This document shows, piece by piece, positions 9,007-17,702 of a DNA stretch of 40,015 nucleotides. A program made the position numbers and the translations under genes. Under the pieces are notes generated by a model. The model was given only the letters and a program-made list of their open reading frames with translations, ran no database searches and had not been told where the DNA came from. This stretch comes from Deltaproteobacteria bacterium (GTDB lineage: Bacteria > Desulfobacterota > Binatia > Binatales > Binataceae). Position 1 is the stretch's first letter. Every line of letters begins with the position of its first letter. The stretch is from NCBI GenBank assembly GCA_003135135.1, contig PLDK01000012.1:1-40015 (forward strand). Direction: 5' to 3'.

Positions 9007-10300
9007 ACTAAAAATTCCATATGAACCGGAATTCGAACGGCTGCGAGAATTGCTATCGAATTGATGGGCCTAAGTGAGACGGGTTGCGATCTGAACCACA
9101 AGCGGCTCACCTTGATCGAGATCGAAAGACCTCCGAATACAGGGATCTTCAGACGACGGAGTACCGGCCGCCGCGCAGCCATTGGTGAGCCGGAATCCGG
9201 GACGAATCAGGCGGCGAGGCGTTCGTAGCGATGATGCAGGGCGCCGACCTGCGGGAGCGCGACGGCTCTTCCTACCCCGCGTGGCTGGATCGGGCGCGGG
9301 TCCGGACAATCCTTGTCAAGCGAAAGATGCGTGCGGGTGCGTTGGTAATAGTCGACGTACGAGTGGAGAACTCGGCGCAGATGGCGCTCATTGAAGATCA
9401 GGATGTGATCCAAGCACTCGCGGCGAATCGAACCGATCGCGCGCTCGACGTAAGCGTTCTGCCAAGGTGAGCGTGGTGCCGTAACGACCTCCGTGATGCC
9501 CATCGCTTCCACTCGGTTGCAGAAGTACGAGCCATACGACGTGTCGCGATCGCGCAGCAGGTAGCACGGAGCCGTGTCCCAAGGGAACGCTTCGGTTACC
9601 TGGCGCGAGAGCCACGCTGCGGTCGGATGCTCGGTGACCGCTGTGCGCATGATCGTCCTTCGATCGTGGGCCAGAATGATCATCACGTAAAGCAGCCGAA
9701 ACGATGCGGACGCCACAACGAACATATCGATCGCAGCGATGCCTTGGGCGTGATTCCGCAGGAAGCTGCGCCAGGTCGAGGAAGGCACACCTCGTCTTCG
9801 CACCATGTACTTCGCGACGGTCGCTTGGCTCACCTCGATGCCGAGCTTGAGCAGCTCGCCGTGGATCCGGGGCGCACCCCAGAGCGGGTTGGCGCTGCTC
9901 ATCTGCCGAATCAGATCGCGGATCTCGCGCTCCACTGACGGCCGCCCGGATCTGGAGCGCCAATGCCAAAACAGGCGGAATCCCTGACGGTGCCATTGGA
10001 TCACCGTTGCTGGCTTGACCAACACCATCACCTCCAGACAGCGTGGCCACAGTCGGTAGAGCAAGACCCAGAGCAAGCGGTCGATCGCGAACAGTCGCAG
10101 CCGACCCGGCCGCTGGCGGCGAAGAACGTGCAGCTGATGACGGAGCGCGAGGTTCTCCAGCTCCACAACCGCCCGACTACGGAATCGGCATACAAGCCGA
10201 GAAACGATCGATCGCTTGAGCTCATCCATGCCGGCGAGACTAGGGCGGCCAATGCCAAAACTCTAGACTTTTCGCCGCTTTCCAAATTTTCAGTAGCCAC
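9007..10300 (-). mobile_element. IS481-like element copy 2, apparently complete
   Basis: The left end near 9007 (TTACTAAAAATTCC) and the complement of the right end near 10300 (CTACTGAAAATTTGG) form weak inverted ends. They enclose about 200 bp downstream of the transposase plus the gene. The same downstream 200 bp recurs in copy 3 (23215-23440). Exact termini and target duplication could not be set by eye. Confidence 0.7.
9207..10229 (-). CDS. rve DDE transposase (copy 2, intact)
   Basis: This is a full 340-residue transposase ending HHRYERLAA. It contains an N-terminal helical DNA-binding part with LENLALRHQLHVLRRQRPG, a linker with RSGRPSVEREIRDLIRQM, and the integrase core: Asp in IAAIDMFVV, Asp in LLRDRDTSYG and Glu in NAYVERAIGSIRREC. 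All catalytic residues are present. It is the best candidate source for copies 1 and 3 and for the remnant at 13159. Family is IS481/IS3-like; finer placement needs alignment. Confidence 0.88.
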   Translation of the reverse strand: MDELKRSIVSRLVCRFRSRAVVELENLALRHQLHVLRRQRPGRLRLFAIDRLLWVLLYRLWPRCLEVMVLVKPATVIQWHRQGFRLFWHWRSRSGRPSVEREIRDLIRQMSSANPLWGAPRIHGELLKLGIEVSQATVAKYMVRRRGVPSSTWRSFLRNHAQGIAAIDMFVVASASFRLLYVMIILAHDRRTIMRTAVTEHPTAAWLSRQVTEAFPWDTAPCYLLRDRDTSYGSYFCNRVEAMGITEVVTAPRSPWQNAYVERAIGSIRRECLDHILIFNERHLRRVLHSYVDYYQRTRTHLSLDKDCPDPRPIQPRGVGRAVALPQVGALHHRYERLAA

Positions 10301-10782
10301 AACCTCCTGTGGCGTGGAGGAAGGCATATTGCATCAATATCCCATTCGGATATGAGCATTGGCAACTGGGTCGTGCCTGAGTCTCAGCAGGACCTTACCG
10401 GGAAAGGCGTGAGAAATGGCGGAACAAAAGGCGAGGCTCCCCTTTCACATTTCCATCGATCGCCTGCGGATCAAGTATTGACGAGAGACATCCCCCACTA
10501 CGTGCTCCGCGTGTGGTGCCGTTTACCTTCCAAAAAGGCCGCCGCCAACGGGCATCCGACGCTATTGCGCGGCGTGCCGGCGCTCTGGAGCGCTTGCCCG
10601 CGACGCCTCGCGCGACTATTGGCGTCGCAGAACCGGTCGACCATCATGACGCTCCGCGTAAAGGCTGAGAGATTCGCTTCATCGCCCGCGTGGATCAGGC
10701 TTTAAAATACGTTGAAGAAATAACCGTGGAGAATCTTCAACTTTTTGCTGGGACATATGCTGCGGCTTTCTAACTGAGAACA
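10301..10782. other. Gap between IS copy 2 and the MaoC gene
   Basis: A 117-codon plus-strand frame at 10352-10705 exists, but it is rich in Arg, Ser and Pro, shows no domain pattern and has no ribosome site, so I do not call it a gene. No terminator or RNA gene was seen. Confidence 0.4.
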
Positions 10783-11781
10783 CTAGCGCGGGCGGATAGT
10801 CCAGCCACGGCCCGAGCAGATCACCTCGCCCGCCTGGTTGTAAAAAACGTTGTCATGGACCACGAACAGGCGTCCCTTCCTGATGAAGCGGTCGAGCGCC
10901 CGCGCCACCATCCTGACCGTATCCCCGGGACGCGCCGGGACGTGGTAGAACCATGACTGCCCCGCGTTGATCGTTCCCGGCGTGCGCATCCAGTCGTCGT
11001 CCGGCGTGCATGCGAACATCAGCAGGATATGGATGCTCGGAGGCGCGATGAGCCCGCACCAGGGCGATTGCGCGGCGTAATCCTCGTCGAAATAGAGCGG
11101 GTTCAGGTCGCCCACCGAACGTGCAAGGCGCTGGATCGCCTCTCTGGTCAACGTGACCGGAAAGGTTTTGCGCAGTTCGCCCGGGACAATCTCATCCCAG
11201 GTCCTGCGTTTGTCCGCGTTTTTCCAGAAGTCGCGCTCGAAGGCGGCCGGATCGAAAACGCTCTCAGTGCCGGTCGGTGCGCGGCTTGCACCACTCACGC
11301 CGGCGGCCGGCCCGCCACCTTCTGCCGCTAAACGCGGCGTCCCGCGAAACTCCGCCATCGCATCGCCCGTGGCAGTGGTCTCGCCGCGATGGTTTTTGAC
11401 CTCGACTTCGAACTGGAGCCAGCGGCCCTTGTCGGTCGCGACTTTCGCCGAGACGCGTGCATGCGCGGCGATTGCGTCGCCCACGCGCACCGGCCTTAGC
11501 CATCGCGTTTCGAGCCGCCGATGGATTGCGCCGCGTCGACCGAGCCAGTCGGTCATGGTGCGCGTGATGAGGGCGAAAGTCATCATCCCATGCGCGATAA
11601 TCCCGCCGAACTGGGTCTTGCCGAAGCTTCCCTCCATGTACTTGTCGTCGAGATGGAGCGGGTTGAAGTCGAGCGAGGCCTCCGCGAACTCGCGGATACT
11701 CTCGCGGGTGACCTCCAGTCTGGGGCCGCTTACGGCCTCACCTGGCGCAATTTGATCCCAAACGTCGTGACTGGCCATCAT
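10783..11781 (-). CDS. Tandem hotdog MaoC-like dehydratase family protein
   Basis: This 332-residue protein has two hotdog domains. Residues about 8-150 carry the hydratase-2 signature with catalytic-type Asp and His: ASLDFNPLHLDDKYM and GGIIAHGMM. Residues about 180-330 repeat it as SVGDLNPLYFDEDYA, but the His position reads CGLIAPPSI, so the second site is probably inactive and structural. Family members hydrate or dehydrate enoyl thioesters in fatty-acid, mesaconyl or polyketide chemistry; the substrate here is unknown. AGGAAAG precedes the paired ATG at 11781. It stands alone with no CoA-ligase neighbours. Confidence 0.85.
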   Translation of the reverse strand: MMASHDVWDQIAPGEAVSGPRLEVTRESIREFAEASLDFNPLHLDDKYMEGSFGKTQFGGIIAHGMMTFALITRTMTDWLGRRGAIHRRLETRWLRPVRVGDAIAAHARVSAKVATDKGRWLQFEVEVKNHRGETTATGDAMAEFRGTPRLAAEGGGPAAGVSGASRAPTGTESVFDPAAFERDFWKNADKRRTWDEIVPGELRKTFPVTLTREAIQRLARSVGDLNPLYFDEDYAAQSPWCGLIAPPSIHILLMFACTPDDDWMRTPGTINAGQSWFYHVPARPGDTVRMVARALDRFIRKGRLFVVHDNVFYNQAGEVICSGRGWTIRPR

Positions 11782-12149
11782 CTTTCCTGTTTGTGGTTAT
11801 ACCGGCGGCCCCAAGGTTCTCATCGCCAGATGCGAAACCGGTCCCTCCCGGCGCCGCTGGAAAACTCCGTGGACCAGAACCGGTTAAAGCCTCGCAGAGG
11901 AAGGCCGTTCGGTCTACAGGCGAGTTGGAATCGGAGAGTCAAAACTCACGAAGCGCCGCACGCACCGCGATTTCGTGCACTTTTTCAGAGATTTCAATAC
12001 ATCGAGGACTCGGGTGCGGAGCGCAGTCAATTCGAACTCTCAGGCGACTTTGTTAGCGTCTGCAAGTCATCAAATTTCGTCGGTCAGATGCGATTTTGGA
12101 ACCCATATCGCAAAGGGTGTCTGGTAAAGCTGAGCGCTCGCAGGGCTGC
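11782..12149. other. Gap downstream of the orphan antitoxin gene
   Basis: No frame here has a recognisable domain or ribosome site on either strand. The overlapping plus-strand frames are Arg/Ser/Ala-rich shadows of the MaoC gene extending out of it. No toxin gene was found next to the antitoxin-like gene. Confidence 0.4.
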
Positions 12150-12371
12150 CTACGCGGCACGAATCAGGGAGGAAACCTGTTCAGGCGCAAGGAGACTTCG
12201 GTGAGGGTCGAGAAACCCGTTCGTATGCGTCCGTCCGAGAAGATGCTCGTTGCGATCTAGAAATTCGACCAGCGCCCTCTTGACGTAATAATTCCTCTTG
12301 TGCCCCGTTTCGAGCGCGAGGTTCTCAAGGCGCCGGATCGCTTCTTTCTTCGTCATCTGAGCAACGATCAT
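12150..12371 (-). CDS. Ribbon-helix-helix antitoxin-like protein
   Basis: This is a protein of about 73 residues. Residues 6-40, with KEAIRRLENLALETGHKRN and YYVKRALVEFLDRNE, match the ribbon-helix-helix pattern of RelB/ParD/CopG-type antitoxins: helix, turn with TG, then a helix that packs as a dimer. A longer upstream frame exists to 12614 but is Pro/Arg/His-rich and unlike coding sequence, so I start at ATG 12371; ATG 12356 is also possible. No clear ribosome site is visible. No RelE/ParE/PIN partner is adjacent, so it is orphan or a transcription regulator. Confidence 0.6.
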   Translation of the reverse strand: MIVAQMTKKEAIRRLENLALETGHKRNYYVKRALVEFLDRNEHLLGRTHTNGFLDPHRSLLAPEQVSSLIRAA

Positions 12372-12635
12372 AATGCACGGAGCATCGAGTGCGAAGTTCT
12401 GAGGGCCTCTTTCGGTGAAAAAAATCAACCGATCTGTGGATAAATGAAATGCGCCGAGTTCCGACGAACCACCCAGAGAATCCGGCGGCGCCGGGTTGTC
12501 GCGCGCCCGATTGTGGTAATCCACGTGTGATTTCGGGACTGGCCTCTGCCGCGAGAGCCAGCCATGATATTGGTGAACGGGCCCGGGCGACGGGCGATGA
12601 TGCGACGCGGACACCGCTCGGAACGGAGGCGATCA

Positions 12636-13158
12636 ATGAAAAGGTTCGCGACACTTTCGATTCTCGCCGTCGCCACGGCGCTGACGATCTCGATTCTGAC
12701 CGCCGGACCGGCGGGGTGCGCGGGGTTCTCCGATCCCGAGCTCAAGGCCTTCGACCAGGCTACGACCGTTTATGTCGCGACTGTGCGCAAGGACGGCAAT
12801 CAGAGCACGCCGGCGCCCGTGTGGTTCACGATGAGCGCCGACCGCGCGCAGCTTTTGATCCAGGGCACACAAGGGCTCGTGGAAGGACAAGCGCATCAAG
12901 CGCGGTAGCCCGGTAATCGTGTGGATCGGAGGGCTCAACGGCCCCTCCTTCGTAGGCAAGGCGGAGATCACGAAGGATGCCGCAGTGGTGGACAAGATCC
13001 TGACCGATTATCCGAAGAAATATACGATGAAGGCCCTGGTCGGGCCGAGCCGCGAGAATTTCGAGAGCGGAGACCGGATCGCGATTCGGATCACGCCAGT
13101 CAAACACATGCCGGCAGACTTCTCGTCGGCGCCGGGGACCCCCGCGCCCGCGCTCTAG
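12636..13158 (+). pseudogene. Exported FMN split-barrel (PNPOx-like) gene, frameshifted
   Basis: ATG 12636 follows a strong GGAGG. The first frame gives a hydrophobic leader, then FDQATTVYVATVRKDGNQST and PAPVWFTMSADRAQLLIQ, the first strands of a pyridoxamine-phosphate-oxidase-like split barrel, and stops at 12908. One frame over, HKGSWKDKRIKRGSPVIVW and then VGKAEITKDAAVVDKILTDY continue the fold to the stop at 13158. A single extra base near 12862 would explain it. Such proteins bind flavin or haem. An exported form is uncommon; the leader contains PAGC, but not a canonical lipobox. Confidence 0.65.
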
Positions 13159-13238
13159 CGATCTTGATCCGGCCACGCAGGATCGGAAGAGTCGTCGCCA
13201 TCCCGCAAGTCGGCGGCCTGCATCATCGCTGCGAACGT
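13159..13238 (+). mobile_element. Remnant of an IS481-like 3' end
   Basis: The plus strand encodes VAIPQVGGLHHRCERLAA, matching the C-terminus of the IS481-like transposase copies. It is in the opposite orientation to copies 1-3. Only about 80 bp survive, directly joined to the truncated acetyl-CoA synthetase gene. The motif GGCGGCGAGACGTTCG at the junction could belong to either side. Confidence 0.7.
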
Positions 13239-13466
13239 CTCGCCGCCCTTGCCGATCCATCGCAGCGCCAGGTGATTGCGCATCGCACCGGCTGCGTGAC
13301 GATCGATCGCCTCGTGCGCGATATTCAGCCCGCGGCCGCCGGGCAAGCCGTCGAGTTCGCGCCGGGCCGCGTCCCACGAAAATCTCGCGCAGACTTTCTC
13401 GTAATCGAGCAGATTCGGGGCAACCGCCCATCCGCGCTTCGGCTTTTCGATAGTCTTGGCGATCAT
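13239..13466 (-). pseudogene. acsA: Truncated acetyl-CoA synthetase, N-terminal stub
   Basis: From ATG 13466 about 76 residues match the N-terminus of acetate-CoA ligases: NLLDYEKVCARFSWDAARRE, then LDGLPGGRGLNIAHEAIDRH and MRNHLALRWIGKGGE. A full enzyme is about 600-650 residues, so the adenylation and catalytic domains are gone. The coding sequence ends exactly where an IS481-like fragment begins, so loss by insertion followed by deletion is likely. It is divergent from the truncated nicotinate phosphoribosyltransferase. Confidence 0.75.
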
Positions 13467-13506
13467 TAAAGATTGACTCTCTAAGGAGATCTGATGCAGG
13501 ACCGAT

Positions 13507-13779
13507 ATGCCAATCGACCTGAGATTCGATCCAAACGAGATTCCCCGGCTCACTGATCTTTACGAGCTTACCATGGCGGCAAGCTATTTTGCTCTGGGAT
13601 TCAATCGACCGGCATGTTCCGGCATGAGCGTCCGCTGCCTGCCTCCACGCCGCGGCTTCCTTGTGGCAGCCGGCCTGCACCGCGTGCGTCCGTTAAGCTT
13701 TGCTTCCATCGGGATCGTTGCTGTATCCAGCGGCATCACCTCCAATGTTAAACTTCAGCACGCGCTTTGGCCACGTTAA
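13507..13779 (+). pseudogene. pncB: Truncated nicotinate phosphoribosyltransferase N-terminus
   Basis: ATG 13507 gives PRLTDLYELTMAASYFALGF and MSVRCLPPRRGFLVAAGL, a clear N-terminal match to nicotinate phosphoribosyltransferase, the PRPP-using NAD-salvage enzyme. After residue 58 the sequence diverges to HRVRPLSF and stops at 13779, whereas the family is 400-plus residues. It lies directly before prs, which makes the PRPP substrate, so an original pncB-prs operon is a reasonable inference. Confidence 0.75.
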
Positions 13780-13802
13780 GTCCCCGGCGCTGCTCGCGAG
13801 AT

Positions 13803-13817
13803 TGGCACGGCTGATGC
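13803..13817 (+). promoter_or_regulatory. Sigma-54-like -24/-12 promoter for prs-rtcB-archease
   Basis: TGGCACGGCTGATGC matches the sigma-54 consensus TGGCACG-N4-TTGC at every position except the first T of TTGC, with exact GG-N10-GC spacing. It lies 41 bp before the prs ATG. In E. coli rtcBA is transcribed by sigma-54 with RtcR; no RtcR-like gene is in this window. Confidence 0.7.
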
Positions 13818-13857
13818 TCATAACAAATGAACAATTCAGATTTGCGGATGGACTGAC

Positions 13858-14796
13858 ATGAATCTCGTTGTTGTAGCCGGCTCCGGAAACCCGTCGCTTG
13901 CCGACTCGATTGCCGAAAGGCTCGGAACCCGAGTCTGTCGCTCTGTTCTGAACCGTTTTCCCGACACCGAGTTGCACGCAGAGATAGAAGAAAGCGTGCG
14001 CGGCTGCGACGTCTACGTGGTTCAGCCGACCGGTCCTCCTGTCGACCGTCACTTGATGGAATTGCTCTTCCTCGCTGACGCCTGCCGGCGGGCAGGTGCA
14101 TCCCGTCTTACTGCCGTAGTTCCGTACTTCGGATATGCGCGTCAGGATCGCCGGGCAAACGGGCGGGAAGCGGTTGGCGGGCGGCTGATCGCGGACCTGC
14201 TGGTAGTTGCCGGCTTCGAGCGAATTGTCGCCCTCGATCTTCATACCGTTTCACTCGAGGGCTTCTTCAGCATCCCGCTCGAGCACCTGAGCGCGGTATC
14301 ACTATTTGCAAATGCGATCGGGGAATTGGTCACTGACAAGAGTGTGATCGTCGCGCCCGACCTGGGGGCCGTCAAACTCGCTGAACGGTATGGGGAACTG
14401 CTACGCCTGCCCATCGCAATTGCCCACAAGATCCGCCTCAGCGGTGAAGAAGTAAGAGTGCATGGCATCGTTGGCGAGGTCCGCGGACGTGCGCCCATCA
14501 TCGTGGATGACATGATATCGACCGGCGGCACCATAGAGGCTGCCGCGGCAGCCGTGATCGCCGCCGGTTGCATTCCCGAGATCACGGTAGTTGCCAGCCA
14601 TGCATTGCTGGTGGGCCCCGCGATCCGCCGGCTTTCAGCTTTGCCGCTGAAACGAATCGTGGTGACCGACAGTCTGCCAACTCCGGAGCACGGTTCGCTG
14701 ACGCTGCAGGTGGTGAGCGTGGCCCCTATGCTCGCCGAGACGGTGAGTCGCCTGAACGTTGGTGAGTCCATGACCGAACTCTTGAGCCACCGATAA
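13858..14796 (+). CDS. prs: Ribose-phosphate pyrophosphokinase
   Basis: This 312-residue cytosolic enzyme makes PRPP from ribose 5-phosphate and ATP. It has tandem phosphoribosyltransferase-fold halves, with the catalytic flexible-loop region VVPYFGYARQDRR near residue 85 and the PRPP-binding loop IIVDDMISTGGTI at about 214-226. Length is normal. It heads an operon with rtcB and archease behind a sigma-54-like promoter, an unusual setting for what is normally a housekeeping gene. A second housekeeping prs elsewhere in the genome would be expected, with this one serving stress metabolism or RNA repair; that is inference. Confidence 0.93.
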   Translation: MNLVVVAGSGNPSLADSIAERLGTRVCRSVLNRFPDTELHAEIEESVRGCDVYVVQPTGPPVDRHLMELLFLADACRRAGASRLTAVVPYFGYARQDRRANGREAVGGRLIADLLVVAGFERIVALDLHTVSLEGFFSIPLEHLSAVSLFANAIGELVTDKSVIVAPDLGAVKLAERYGELLRLPIAIAHKIRLSGEEVRVHGIVGEVRGRAPIIVDDMISTGGTIEAAAAAVIAAGCIPEITVVASHALLVGPAIRRLSALPLKRIVVTDSLPTPEHGSLTLQVVSVAPMLAETVSRLNVGESMTELLSHR

Positions 14797-14839
14797 TCGC
14801 GAACAAATCATGAACCGATGATTTGTCTGAGGCAGAAAC

Positions 14840-16276
14840 ATGGATCTGATCAAACTCAGAGATTATCTGTGGGAGATTCCGAAAACAGGCGCAATGCGGG
14901 TACCCGGTCGAGTCTACGCCAGCGCGAAGATGATCGCGGGAATGCGCGAAGACCCCTGCCTAACGCAGGTTGCCAACGTTGCCTGTCTGCCGGGGATCGT
15001 CGGCTACTCCCTCGCGATGCCCGACATCCACTGGGGCTACGGCTTCCCGATCGGCGGCGTGGCGGCTGTCGATGCCCGCGAAGGTGTCATATCGCCGGGA
15101 GGAGTCGGCTACGACATCAATTGTGGCGTGCGCCTGGCGCGCACGAACCTCCATTTCAACTTCGTCGAGCCGCGAATAGATCAGCTGGCCGACGCGCTTT
15201 TCGCCAAAATTCCGGCCGGAGTCGGCTCTTGGGGCGCGATACCGGGACTGTCGATCGAGCAACTCAAGCAAGTGGCCGGCGAAGGTGCGAAGTGGGCGCT
15301 GCGCAACGGATACGCCACCGAGCGCGACCTCGAACATACCGAAGAAGGCGGAATGCTCGCGGGCGCCGACCCCGACCGCATCAGCGAGCGCGCTTACCAG
15401 CGCGGTGCGAAGCAACTGGGCACCCTCGGTTCGGGCAATCACTTTCTCGAAGTCAGCCGCATCGACGAGATCTATGACTCGAAGCTTGCCGATGCGTTGG
15501 GACTCGAACTCGGCCAGGTCACGGTTCTGATCCACTCGGGGTCGCGCGGACTGGGCCACCAAACCTGTGATGACTATCTCAAACTTATCGGTGGCGCGAT
15601 GGCCCGTTACGGAATCAACCTGCCCGATCGACAGCTCGCCGCCGTTCCGATCAGCTCGCCGGAAGGGCAAGCCTATCTTGGCGCGATGGCCGCCGCCGCG
15701 AACTTTGCCTGGTGCAATCGGCAGGTAATGATGCACCTCGCCGAGCAGGCTTTCCTGGAAGCGCTCTCGATCGCGCCGAGGGAACTGGGCTTCGAGCTGG
15801 TGTACGACGTCTGCCACAACATCGCCAAATTCGAAGAGCACAGTGTCAATGGCCGGATGCGGCTCGTCTGTGTGCATCGCAAGGGCGCCACCCGCGCCTT
15901 CGGCCCCGGCCATCCCGCGTTGCCTGAGGCACTGCGTCCGCTGGGACAGCCCGTGCTGGTGCCCGGAGATATGGGCCGCTATTCGTTCGTCCTGGTGGGC
16001 CTTGAAACTGCCATGCGCGAGACCTTTGGCTCTTCGTGTCATGGCGCCGGGCGGTTAATGAGCAGAATGAAAGCAAAGAGAGAGGCCGACGGGCGCGACC
16101 TGCAGGCCGAATTAAAGGCGCTGGGTGTTACAGTCAGAGCCCACAGCCGCGCCGGCATTGCCGAGGAGATGCCGCACGCTTACAAGGACGTCGCCGAGGT
16201 GGTTGAGGTCATGGAAGCCGCGCGCATAACTCGACGGGTCGCCAGACTCAAGCCGTTTGCCGTCATCAAAGGCTGA
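14840..16276 (+). CDS. rtcB: RNA 3'-phosphate/cyclic-phosphate ligase RtcB
   Basis: This 478-residue GTP- and Mn2+-dependent ligase seals RNA 2',3'-cyclic phosphate ends to 5'-OH ends, in tRNA repair or splicing. Metal-site motifs are intact: GGVGYDINCGVR near residue 90, HSGSRGLGHQ in the middle, LVYDVCHNIAK, and CVHRKGATRAFGPG. The guanylate-accepting histidine lies in SSCHGAGRLMSR near residue 400. It follows prs by 43 bp. Its stop overlaps the archease start as TGATG, so the two are translationally coupled. Confidence 0.95.
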   Translation: MDLIKLRDYLWEIPKTGAMRVPGRVYASAKMIAGMREDPCLTQVANVACLPGIVGYSLAMPDIHWGYGFPIGGVAAVDAREGVISPGGVGYDINCGVRLARTNLHFNFVEPRIDQLADALFAKIPAGVGSWGAIPGLSIEQLKQVAGEGAKWALRNGYATERDLEHTEEGGMLAGADPDRISERAYQRGAKQLGTLGSGNHFLEVSRIDEIYDSKLADALGLELGQVTVLIHSGSRGLGHQTCDDYLKLIGGAMARYGINLPDRQLAAVPISSPEGQAYLGAMAAAANFAWCNRQVMMHLAEQAFLEALSIAPRELGFELVYDVCHNIAKFEEHSVNGRMRLVCVHRKGATRAFGPGHPALPEALRPLGQPVLVPGDMGRYSFVLVGLETAMRETFGSSCHGAGRLMSRMKAKREADGRDLQAELKALGVTVRAHSRAGIAEEMPHAYKDVAEVVEVMEAARITRRVARLKPFAVIKG

Positions 16277-16725
16277 TGCCGACGAAACCGACTGCGCCAC
16301 AGACCGAAGACGCCGCTCTATTTCGCGAGTTCGAGCACACCGGCGACCTCGGCATCGAGTTGGATGCTCCCACGCGCGGCGAGTTGTTTCGCCGCGCCGC
16401 CATTGCCATCGCTTCGCTGTTGGTCGAGATGGCAGGCGTCGCGGAGATCGAGCAGCGGGAGATCGTGGTCGAGGCCGAAGCCGATCTCGATCTCATGCAT
16501 GACTTGCTCACGGAGCTGCTTGCTCTTTTCACGGTGGAGGGGTTCATCTGGCGCGACGCTTCGGTCAAGGAGGCCGGCCGATCGCTCCGCGTGACGCTTC
16601 GAGGCGAGCCTTTCGATCCGGCCCGCCACACGTTTCGCGGTGAAATCAAAGCTGTGACCTACCATCAACTGATGGTTGAAAACTCACCCGGCGGATGGCG
16701 TTCACGCGTAATTTTTGATGTTTGA
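16276..16725 (+). CDS. Archease, RtcB activator
   Basis: This 149-residue small acidic protein has archease signatures: FEHTGDLGIEL near residue 19 and the C-terminal IKAVTYHQLMVE, with a conserved metal-binding Asp/His pattern. Archease speeds RtcB guanylylation and multiple turnover. Its ATG overlaps the rtcB TGA. Fusion of function with RtcB is well established in other organisms. Confidence 0.92.
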   Translation: MPTKPTAPQTEDAALFREFEHTGDLGIELDAPTRGELFRRAAIAIASLLVEMAGVAEIEQREIVVEAEADLDLMHDLLTELLALFTVEGFIWRDASVKEAGRSLRVTLRGEPFDPARHTFRGEIKAVTYHQLMVENSPGGWRSRVIFDV

Positions 16726-16763
16726 AACCGGACAGGAGCATCTACGCGGTCGTGAAACTATCG

Positions 16764-16970
16764 TCAGTCTTGAGTTCCAGAAGCGACCAGATAGACCGAG
16801 CCCTCAGGCAGGCGATACACGTGCGTGTAGGGAGGCCATCCTTCGATGGTCTCGATCAATTGGGGCTCTCCTTCGACCTCGTCCAGGATTTCCTCCCAAT
16901 CTTCAACTTCAGCCTCCGCAATTCTGTGGTACTTGCCATCTCGCTCATTCACCATGAGACATTGGATCAT
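16764..16970 (-). CDS. Small acidic hypothetical protein
   Basis: This 68-residue protein is rich in Glu/Asp (EAEVEDWEEILDEVEGE). ATG 16970 is preceded by GAGAGG at good spacing. No family is recognised and there is no signal peptide. It is the last minus-strand gene after the stress operon and convergent with archease, with its 3' end 39 bp from the archease stop. Confidence 0.55.
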   Translation of the reverse strand: MIQCLMVNERDGKYHRIAEAEVEDWEEILDEVEGEPQLIETIEGWPPYTHVYRLPEGSVYLVASGTQD

Positions 16971-17078
16971 CGATAGGACCTCTCTTAATCATCGGCATGG
17001 CTCGAATCCGCCTGTCAACCGAGGCGCATAGTATTTAAAACGCGTTCTTTTGGCGAACCAGTCAGCGCTTCAGCAGAA

Positions 17079-17675
17079 TCAGAATTTCCACTGCAGATTT
17101 TCCGCCAGATTCACCCCGAATCGCGCATACTTTGGCGGTATCCGGCCGCCCTTGGTCCACTGCGCGGGAAGCGATACCTCGTCAAGCACCGCGATATCGA
17201 CCTTGGTGCCGTCCTCACGCGTGAAGGTCCGCGTGCCGGAGTACTGCACTATCGTCGGGAGAATCATGCCGAACCCTTTGTACCGAGTCTTGGTGGTGAC
17301 GAGCACGGCGTCGGGTTTCTGAAGTTTGTTGCCGGCCCGAATGAGCAGCTCCTTATCCCCGAGTTTGCGAACGATCCATGACTCGCTGATTACGTAGTAG
17401 TCGCCTTTCTTCGGCTGATATTCAGGCGGCACCAGTTGTCCCGTTCCAAACCAGAAGGGAAGTTTGATGGAGCGATCAGCGCTCCAATTCAGCGCCCTCA
17501 CATCGGCGATATGGTTGTCATCGCCGAGAATGAAACTATGTTCGCGAAATGCGGACTCTACCTGCTGTGCGCTGGCGTAATTCGTTGTTGTTACTCGTTG
17601 AGCTTTGGCTGATGCGGCGCCAAAGCCGGCTGTCAGTAGCACGATTGCGAGCCAAAGATTTTTTCGATGAAGCAT
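17079..17675 (-). CDS. Exported hypothetical protein
   Basis: This 198-residue protein begins with a sec signal, MLHRKNLWLAIVLLTAGFGA, cleaved near AKA. The mature part has alternating short beta strands, for example DYYVISESWIVRKLGDKELL and TFTREDGTKVDIAVLDEVSL, suggesting a periplasmic beta-rich domain. I do not recognise the family. It lies 27 bp downstream of the hydrolase-phosphoribosyltransferase gene on the same strand, so it is probably co-transcribed with the stress operon. Confidence 0.65.
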   Translation of the reverse strand: MLHRKNLWLAIVLLTAGFGAASAKAQRVTTTNYASAQQVESAFREHSFILGDDNHIADVRALNWSADRSIKLPFWFGTGQLVPPEYQPKKGDYYVISESWIVRKLGDKELLIRAGNKLQKPDAVLVTTKTRYKGFGMILPTIVQYSGTRTFTREDGTKVDIAVLDEVSLPAQWTKGGRIPPKYARFGVNLAENLQWKF

Positions 17676-17702
17676 GACTTCCTCTCCTGCGGGCGCAGTC
17701 GC

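Noticed and set aside
10352-10705. 117-codon plus-strand ORF
   Set aside because: No ribosome site, no domain pattern, and composition like non-coding shadow.
12150-12614. Toxin-antitoxin pair
   Set aside because: The antitoxin-like gene has no toxin-sized neighbour on either side.
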